A DNA stretch of 10,089 bases from JBFMAE01 sp040756085 (GTDB lineage: Bacteria > Desulfobacterota > BSN033 > UBA1163), in the NCBI GenBank assembly GCA_040756085.1, contig JBFMAE010000017.1, forward strand, positions 1 to 10,089, in the 5' to 3' direction. Made by a program: the position numbers and the translations under genes. Each line of letters opens with the position of its first letter. The first letter of the stretch is position 1. Shown piece after piece: positions 5,562-10,089 of this stretch. Below the pieces are notes generated by a model, which saw only the letters and a list, made by a program, of their open reading frames with translations, was not told where the DNA came from and made no database searches.

Positions 5562-6827
5562 ATGGAAGAAAAAACTGGAGAACGTTATGGAGAAGGGTAT
5601 TTAGAGGAACGCAAACTGGTTCCCAGATGGCCTGCGCCATGGCCACAGATCGTGAATGTCCTGTTTCTCCTTGCAGTATTCTACATCAGCTGGTGGATAT
5701 TTCAAGACCGCCGAGGGTGGCTGAGGATGTATACGCCCTATTTAGGCTATATGTATACCCGCTGGATCTTAATTGTTCTGATCTGGCAGGTTTATCTTTT
5801 TTACTACTGGCCATTCAAGCGTCATCAGCTTGAAAACTGGAATCCTGTGGTAAAAGGGATTGTCATGACGGCAATTACGGTTGTGGTCTTGTTGGTACTC
5901 ATCAAAGGTTTCTTCGAAGGGATTCTGGGACATTTTGCCATGGCCTATTTTAACCCAGCCCGGACTATGAAGCTCCCCGGGATCACTGAGTTCTTTGCCG
6001 TAGAATATGCTTCCCTCGCTTGTTTAATGTTTGCTGCAATTGCCTCATGGCTGAGCCCTTCCTGGCCTGTAGCGATGGAGATGGCTCCCTGGCAGAATCT
6101 GAAACAACCTGTCTTGGGAACGACTGTGCTCGTCGTTACGTTCTTTATCGGGACCATCATTTATCTTTGCACCATGCACCCCCACATGGGGATTCTATAC
6201 TACCCATGGCAGTACTTTGCCTCAATCGCACCACCCTACTGGGAGAAGTTTGCCAACACAGTCAGTGGAAATTTCCATGTGGCATGGATCATGTGCTGCA
6301 CCATCACAGTCTGGCTGACCGAATCGATCTGGGAACGATATCCATTCCGGGCAATCAAGCATGATACGATCAGGAGACTGGTGGGTTTCTTCGGCATTAT
6401 TGCCATCGCCTGGTGTTTTTTCCTGTTTCTCTACTTCGCCCAGGAGTTGTGGTGGGGGCCCGCCATCCGTGGAACCCGAATGGATTTCTCCCCGGATTGG
6501 CGCTGGCTCCATGTGGGGGAGACCATGGTCTTCTTCCTCATTCCCGCGCTCTTCCTCACGTTTTACTGTAATAATTGGCCCAGAAAATATAGTGTGCCGG
6601 TTAATTGGTTGATCCGAACGCTGATCGCTATTTTTGGAGGGATGGCGATTTACTGGATCTATTACAACATCGGCCATCTGACCCTTGGGACTCAGAAGGG
6701 CTATGCGCAGCCTGAGCAATTCCCTATGATTCCAACGATCTGGCTAATCAATCTCATGTTGATCAATTACTGGTTTATGGATAACTGGCCAGGATGGAAG
6801 AGGGTGAAGACGGCGGAGACGACATAA
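5562..6827 (+). CDS. Tryptophan-rich polytopic membrane protein, about ten membrane segments, function unknown
   Basis: This encodes 421 residues from an ATG with a perfect AAGGAGG at 5548-5554 and a seven-base spacer. About ten hydrophobic segments can be traced, near residues 30-48, 66-84, 97-117, 142-164, 184-204, 238-256, 273-292, 319-338, 349-369 and 389-406. Twenty-nine residues (about 7%) are tryptophan, far above normal, concentrated at segment ends. Histidines in or beside membrane segments (124, 206, 208, 239, 317, 372) include a TMHPHMG motif and could bind heme or metal; C203, C245 and C246 are also in segments. It does not show the motifs of NrfD/PsrC, NarI or ordinary transporters that I know. 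It heads a tight group with a 38-residue membrane peptide and a Tat-exported metallohydrolase. An inner-membrane quinone- or metal-interacting subunit or a transporter is inference only. Confidence 0.88.
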   Translation: MEEKTGERYGEGYLEERKLVPRWPAPWPQIVNVLFLLAVFYISWWIFQDRRGWLRMYTPYLGYMYTRWILIVLIWQVYLFYYWPFKRHQLENWNPVVKGIVMTAITVVVLLVLIKGFFEGILGHFAMAYFNPARTMKLPGITEFFAVEYASLACLMFAAIASWLSPSWPVAMEMAPWQNLKQPVLGTTVLVVTFFIGTIIYLCTMHPHMGILYYPWQYFASIAPPYWEKFANTVSGNFHVAWIMCCTITVWLTESIWERYPFRAIKHDTIRRLVGFFGIIAIAWCFFLFLYFAQELWWGPAIRGTRMDFSPDWRWLHVGETMVFFLIPALFLTFYCNNWPRKYSVPVNWLIRTLIAIFGGMAIYWIYYNIGHLTLGTQKGYAQPEQFPMIPTIWLINLMLINYWFMDNWPGWKRVKTAETT

Positions 6828-6843
6828 GCAAGGAGGTATTAAA

Positions 6844-6960
6844 ATGAGTACTCAATACAAGGCTGGAATTGGTATCGGGATTCTTCTCAGTATTCTCATT
6901 TACTTTCTCACAATCTGGCTTTTGCCGGTCCTGGGAAAGTTGACATGGGTATTTACTTAG
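6844..6960 (+). CDS. 38-residue single-span membrane peptide
   Basis: A very short gene that fixed length cut-offs would miss. ATG at 6844 follows AGGAGG at 6831-6836 with a seven-base spacer, and the 16-base start context (AGGAGGTATTAAAATG) is nearly the same as that of the next gene (GGGAGGTATCAAAATG). The peptide starts MSTQYKAG and then has one hydrophobic helix of about 22 residues (IGIGILLSILIYFLTIWLLPVL), ending GKLTWVFT before a TAG. It lies 16 bases after the polytopic protein. Small single-span subunits of this kind often stabilise or regulate membrane complexes, so a subunit of the upstream protein is the natural inference. No family is recognised. Confidence 0.75.
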   Translation: MSTQYKAGIGIGILLSILIYFLTIWLLPVLGKLTWVFT

Positions 6961-6971
6961 AGACTGCCTCA

Positions 6972-6999
6972 TTTTTTGCCTGAAAGGTTAGGCAGAAAA
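6972..6999 (+). repeat. Intercistronic hairpin upstream of the Tat metallohydrolase gene
   Basis: TTTTTTGCCT at 6972-6981 pairs with AGGCAGAAAA at 6990-6999 over ten pairs with one G-U wobble, closing on the eight-base loop GAAAGGTT. No T tract follows the stem on the + strand, so it is not a usual intrinsic terminator. Between the membrane peptide gene and the metallohydrolase gene, it may be an mRNA processing or stability element that sets different expression levels, but that is inference. Confidence 0.5.
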
Positions 7000-7024
7000 G
7001 AACCAAACGAAGGGAGGTATCAAA

Positions 7025-8197
7025 ATGGCAACAGAAGAGCAGAAACAAGGTGTTACCAGGCGTGATTTTGTTAAGGGGCTTGCCGTAGGCGGAGCCGCTG
7101 GTGCGATTGGCGCTATGGGCATTTATTCCTATGGCCCCTGGCGGAAGCGACATTTCGCAGAAGTCACATCCATGAATATCGATATTGGAGAATGCAAGAG
7201 CGTAAAAATCACGAATATCTCAGAAACGAGCTGGTTCGATAACAAGACATTGATGGGCGACATTAAAAGAGCTGGAGGATTGCTGGTCAACCAATATGAG
7301 TACAACTGGCCCCCTTTTGCCGATATGAAAGGAGAACTCGGGAAGGGCTCCTATGAGAAAGGCATAAGACATATCAAGCAATATCTTCCAAATAATCTGG
7401 AGGTAGCTTGGAAATTTCAGCTGGAGAATGCAGTGCATCCAGAAAATGCAGGGGGATATGCCTGCCTTATCGATGTTGAGCTTTTGGATGGGTCGCGAAA
7501 GAAAATCCTTCTCGATAGCGGTTGGTCTTTTGCCTGGACAGATGAATGCTTTAAGCGAGAAGGGATCGACAAAATGCTCACTAAAAAGGAGATCGACTAT
7601 CTGATCATCTCTCATGAGCATTTTGACCATTTCTGGGGATTGCCAGTAACCTTAAAGTACTATCCAGAAATACCCCTTTATATACCTGAAGGTTTCTACC
7701 AGGAAGGGCTCCAGTATATTCAGGACAGCGGTTACAAAGGAAAATTAACTGTAACGAAACCTGGATTGACTCCCCTTTTCTCAGGCTGCGCCCTTTATAC
7801 CTTCGCCATCCCTATTATCTGCCGGGTTTATGGGGAAGAGTCTCTGTATTTCAACGTCCAGGGGGCAGGGCTGGTTTCGGTGACCGGATGCTGTCACCAG
7901 AGTATCATTCAGTTTGCTGAGACTGCTCGCAGAACGATTAAGTTTGAAAAACTTCATGGGGTTTATGGAGGTCTTCACATCTCCCCCTTCGAAGATTGGG
8001 ACCCAAAGTATGATGACTTAGTCATTGCTTTTAAGAATTGGGGCTTTGAGAAGGTAGGATGTAACCACTGTACGGGGATTGTAACAGCTAAAAAGTTTAT
8101 CGAGTCTGGTTATCCGGTAGTGAAGGGTACGGCCCGGTTCAGATCAAAAGATACAGCCTACCTGGGCAATGGGGATACCATTGAGTTCAAAGCATAA
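7025..8197 (+). CDS. Tat-exported metallo-beta-lactamase-fold hydrolase (COG1237-like)
   Basis: This encodes 390 residues; the ATG has AGGGAGG at 7011-7017, seven bases upstream. Residues 11-33 form a Tat signal: TRRDFVKG, then a small-residue hydrophobic core (LAVGGAAGAIGAMG), so the protein should act outside the cytoplasmic membrane, possibly anchored by an uncleaved leader. The MBL-fold ligands are present: H197xH199xD201H202 (SHEHFDH), H291 in TGCCH, H318 in GGLH, and H348 in GCNHCTG. The GC[SC]H, GGxH and HCTG set is typical of COG1237, the group that includes the archaeal enzyme annotated as a dihydropterin-ribofuranosylaminobenzene phosphate synthase. Unusually for that group it is exported and has about 140 residues before the core, including a NWPPF region. 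The substrate is unknown, and pterin chemistry should not be assumed. Confidence 0.87.
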   Translation: MATEEQKQGVTRRDFVKGLAVGGAAGAIGAMGIYSYGPWRKRHFAEVTSMNIDIGECKSVKITNISETSWFDNKTLMGDIKRAGGLLVNQYEYNWPPFADMKGELGKGSYEKGIRHIKQYLPNNLEVAWKFQLENAVHPENAGGYACLIDVELLDGSRKKILLDSGWSFAWTDECFKREGIDKMLTKKEIDYLIISHEHFDHFWGLPVTLKYYPEIPLYIPEGFYQEGLQYIQDSGYKGKLTVTKPGLTPLFSGCALYTFAIPIICRVYGEESLYFNVQGAGLVSVTGCCHQSIIQFAETARRTIKFEKLHGVYGGLHISPFEDWDPKYDDLVIAFKNWGFEKVGCNHCTGIVTAKKFIESGYPVVKGTARFRSKDTAYLGNGDTIEFKA

Positions 8198-8209
8198 GGG
8201 AAAATCCAG

Positions 8210-9064
8210 ATGATCATTTCGATTGCCAGTGGAAAAGGGGGGACTGGAAAGACCACCATCGCCGTTAATTTAGCCCTTTCGCTCCCCAAAGGGACTGTCC
8301 AATTAATGGATTGCGATGTGGAGGAACCTAATTCCCACTTGTTTCTATCCCCCTCTATCCACCAGGTTACCTCCATGGGAATTCCGGTCCCCCGAATTGA
8401 TGAATCCAGATGCACATATTGCGGCAAATGTGCAAAGGTCTGTGAATACCATGCAATTGCTGTCATTTTGAAAAACGTTCTGGTTTTCGACGAGCTCTGC
8501 CATGGGTGCGGTGCTTGTTCCTATCTATGTCCTGAGAAGGCCATAATCGAAGTTGAGAGAGAAATCGGAATTGTCCAGGAAGGAAGTGCAAATGGAAATC
8601 CTTTTGTTAATGGGGTGTTGAACATCGGAGAACCAATGGCCTCTCCACTGATCCGAAAGGTTAAGGAGAGGATTCAAAGGGATAAAATCGTCATTCTCGA
8701 TGCCCCTCCAGGAACAGCCTGTCCCGTAATTGAAACCGTCAAAGGAAGTGACTTCTGTATCCTTGTTACAGAACCAACACCCTTTGGGCTGAATGACTTA
8801 GAGCTGGCTGTGGGAATGCTGGAAACACTTCAGATCTCGATGGGCGTCGTGATCAATAAAGCAGATATCGGGGATCGAAAGGTATGGGACTACTGCAACT
8901 CGCAGAGTATTCCCGTCCTCTTGGAAATCCCGATGGATCGGCAAATAGCAGAGTCTTATTCAAAGGGGATTCCCATCGTTGTTGAGAATTCTTCCTATGT
9001 TCCTCAGTTTCTAACCCTATTTGAAAAGGTGGAGAATCTTTATGAGTCAAGTCGAAGAAAATAA
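8210..9064 (+). CDS. MinD/Mrp-type P-loop ATPase with inserted 2x[4Fe-4S] ferredoxin domain
   Basis: This encodes 284 residues, starting at ATG 8210 eight bases after GGGA in the previous stop region. The deviant Walker A is SGKGGTGKTT (residues 7-16, with the signature Lys9 and Lys14), switch I is near D34-D36, and Walker B is VILDAPPGT (161-169, D164). Between them is a bacterial ferredoxin insertion with C68/C71/C74/C78 and C97/C100/C103/C107, predicting two [4Fe-4S] clusters. This architecture is the COG1149 group, related to Mrp/NBP35 Fe-S carriers and common in anaerobes, often in pairs near NifX/NifB-type genes; only one copy is seen here. It is cytoplasmic. A likely role is ATP-dependent handling of Fe-S clusters or electrons for the neighbouring proteins, by inference. 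It overlaps the scaffold gene by 23 bases, which suggests coupled translation. Confidence 0.92.
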   Translation: MIISIASGKGGTGKTTIAVNLALSLPKGTVQLMDCDVEEPNSHLFLSPSIHQVTSMGIPVPRIDESRCTYCGKCAKVCEYHAIAVILKNVLVFDELCHGCGACSYLCPEKAIIEVEREIGIVQEGSANGNPFVNGVLNIGEPMASPLIRKVKERIQRDKIVILDAPPGTACPVIETVKGSDFCILVTEPTPFGLNDLELAVGMLETLQISMGVVINKADIGDRKVWDYCNSQSIPVLLEIPMDRQIAESYSKGIPIVVENSSYVPQFLTLFEKVENLYESSRRK

Positions 9065-9476
9065 ACCAAATCTGCCCACAGAAGAGAGTTTGGACGAGAA
9101 TGTGGGTTATCTCGTTTATAACGAAACCCTGATAGACCATTTCATGCATCCGAGGAATATCGGAGAGATCGAGAATCCTGATGCCATGGCAGTGGTCGGT
9201 GATTCGACCTGCGGAGATTTCATCAGAGTCTATCTCAAGGTGGAAGACGGGAAGGTATCCGCTTTCAAATTTTTAACCCAGGGATGTCCTGGAGCCATTT
9301 CCACTTCCAGCATTGCCACGGAGTTGGCCATTGGGAAGACCCTCGAAGAGGCATTGCAACTTACAGACAATGATGTGATCCATGCAGCCGGAGGTATCCC
9401 GGCAAGGAAAGCCCACTGTTCTCTACTGGCAATCAAAGGATTGCACCAGGCGATTCTAAATTATCGAAATAGGTAG
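9042..9476 (+). CDS. IscU/NifU N-terminal-type Fe-S cluster scaffold
   Basis: This encodes 144 residues. The ATG at 9042 is chosen because AAGGTGG lies about eight bases upstream; a TTG at 9021 would add only residues encoded inside the preceding gene. IscU-type scaffolds assemble [2Fe-2S] or [4Fe-4S] clusters from iron, persulfide sulfur and electrons in the cytoplasm. All three cluster cysteines are present: C57 in STCGDF with the conserved D59, C82 in TQGCPGAISTSS, and C126 in KAHCSLLA with adjacent H125. The YNETLIDHFMHPRNIGEI block is the usual N-terminal helix; about 22 extra residues precede it. The LPPVK chaperone-binding motif of housekeeping IscU is not visible at the expected place (ARKAHC). 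No IscS is in the window. Overlap with the Fe-S ATPase gene suggests a dedicated pair. Confidence 0.9.
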   Translation: MSQVEENKPNLPTEESLDENVGYLVYNETLIDHFMHPRNIGEIENPDAMAVVGDSTCGDFIRVYLKVEDGKVSAFKFLTQGCPGAISTSSIATELAIGKTLEEALQLTDNDVIHAAGGIPARKAHCSLLAIKGLHQAILNYRNR

Positions 9477-9485
9477 CTCCTGTTG

Positions 9486-9499
9486 AAACTGATCAGTTT
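9486..9499 (+). promoter_or_regulatory. Perfect 14-base palindrome upstream of the cytochrome gene
   Basis: AAACTGATCAGTTT reads the same on both strands. It lies ten bases after the scaffold stop codon and about 50 bases before the cytochrome ATG, in a 71-base spacer without other features. It could be an operator for a dimeric regulator, and the short AGTTTT tail could give a weak hairpin. No -10/-35 pair was clear nearby. The palindrome is seen; the regulatory role is inference. Confidence 0.4.
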
Positions 9500-9547
9500 T
9501 CCGATGAAAGGATTAAATCCAATCCAGATTGAGGAGGGTGAAGGAAA

Positions 9548-10089
9548 ATGAAAAGGGTATTGACCATCCAACTAATTGTGCTGAATTTGATTCTTATTGG
9601 CCGGCTTGGAAATCCCTATTGCCAGGAAATCAAGAAAGAGAATTGTTTTTTCCTTACCAGTTTGCACTATACCGCCAAAGGCATGGGATATTGGTATGAC
9701 AAGGCAAATGGCGGCCTGGAGATCGTTTCCGGTGTTCCCTATTCCAACCTCGGATGTAAGAACTGTCATGTGCCTGGATGTGACCGATGTCATAAGGTGG
9801 AGAAAGATAAGACATTCAAATATTCAACCGAGGCGGCTAAAAACCAGACGATGTGTTTACAATGCCACGCAAGGGAACAGGCCATTATGGGGATCGATCG
9901 CGCAGCCAAGCAGGAGGATGTCCATTTCGCTAAGGGGATGAAATGCATGGATTGTCATTCCTCAAGGGAAATACATGGGGATGGAGTTGAATATATATCC
10001 CTGAAACAGCCTGGTGCAATGGATACCAAGTGCGAGAAATGCCATCCCTCTGTCAAATCAACCGAATCTCATACCGTCCATGGGGATAA
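9548..10089 (+). CDS. Exported multiheme c-type cytochrome, N-terminal part (3' end outside window)
   Basis: The reading frame is open from ATG 9548, with AGGAGG at 9532-9537, to the window edge, giving 180 residues with no stop. Residues 1-20 are a signal peptide or membrane anchor: KR followed by a hydrophobic stretch (VLTIQLIVLNLILIG). Five CXXCH heme-binding motifs follow: C70-H74 (CKNCH), C78-H82 (CDRCH), C103-H107 (CLQCH), C133-H137 (CMDCH) and C162-H166 (CEKCH). Further histidines at 126, 143, 175 and 178 could be distal ligands. It should be periplasmic and transfer electrons. Two extra cysteines, C25 and C33, lie just after the signal; no lipobox is seen. More hemes may follow outside the window. 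It may serve as electron partner for the upstream membrane and periplasmic proteins. The specific family is not recognised. Confidence 0.9.
   Translation, partial: MKRVLTIQLIVLNLILIGRLGNPYCQEIKKENCFFLTSLHYTAKGMGYWYDKANGGLEIVSGVPYSNLGCKNCHVPGCDRCHKVEKDKTFKYSTEAAKNQTMCLQCHAREQAIMGIDRAAKQEDVHFAKGMKCMDCHSSREIHGDGVEYISLKQPGAMDTKCEKCHPSVKSTESHTVHGD

Noticed and set aside
6222..6719. 165-residue open frame on the minus strand inside the membrane protein gene
   Set aside because: It is the complement of a clear membrane protein coding sequence, has charged low-quality composition, and shows no recognisable motif.
1..10089. CRISPR array, tRNA, rRNA, insertion sequence or prophage genes
   Set aside because: No regularly spaced repeats, no recognisable tRNA or rRNA sequence, and no transposase, integrase or phage structural genes were seen on either strand.

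Overview
The window reads as a chromosomal stretch of a strictly anaerobic, respiratory bacterium, most like Desulfobacterota or a similar anaerobic lineage. The evidence is a MetV-type corrinoid/folate-pathway protein, a YqeB-type selenium/molybdenum accessory protein, DUF5320-type glycine-rich proteins, abundant iron-sulfur proteins, a Tat substrate and a multiheme c-type cytochrome. Every supported gene is on the + strand, mostly with strong GGAGG-type ribosome binding sites and short gaps or overlaps. The organism assignment is inference; no rRNA or marker gene is present.

Left part (1-904): the end of a DUF5320-type protein, a second DUF5320-type protein without the usual coiled-coil tail, and a third protein with the same MPxxDGTGP leader but a Cys4-type ribbon at its C-terminus. 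The 161-base spacer at 133-293 can fold into a nested hairpin. The spacer at 558-660 holds a palindromic remnant resembling dispersed REP-like repeats.

Middle left (939-4063): a tightly packed run of a PaaI-type hotdog thioesterase, a DUF1858-like small protein with one of its two cysteines replaced, YqeB, a radical SAM protein of the COG0731 type with a C-terminal winged helix, and a MetV-like cysteine-rich protein. Three of the junctions overlap or nearly overlap (ATGA, TTGA and an 8-base overlap), so this is probably one transcript.

Middle right (4171-5509): an unrecognised 337-residue soluble protein, preceded by an imperfect hairpin, and a 99-residue protein that begins with an SRRDFL motif but lacks a Tat hydrophobic segment.

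Right part (5562-10089): the most interesting block. It encodes a tryptophan-rich membrane protein with about ten membrane segments, a 38-residue single-span membrane peptide, a Tat-exported metallo-beta-lactamase-fold protein with all metal ligands, a MinD/Mrp-type ATPase with two inserted [4Fe-4S] motifs, an IscU/NifU-type scaffold with all three cluster cysteines, and the start of an exported cytochrome with at least five CXXCH hemes. Together they suggest a membrane and periplasmic redox or metal-handling module with its own Fe-S maturation pair. I could not match the membrane protein to any named complex, so this block is the best candidate for an undescribed system.
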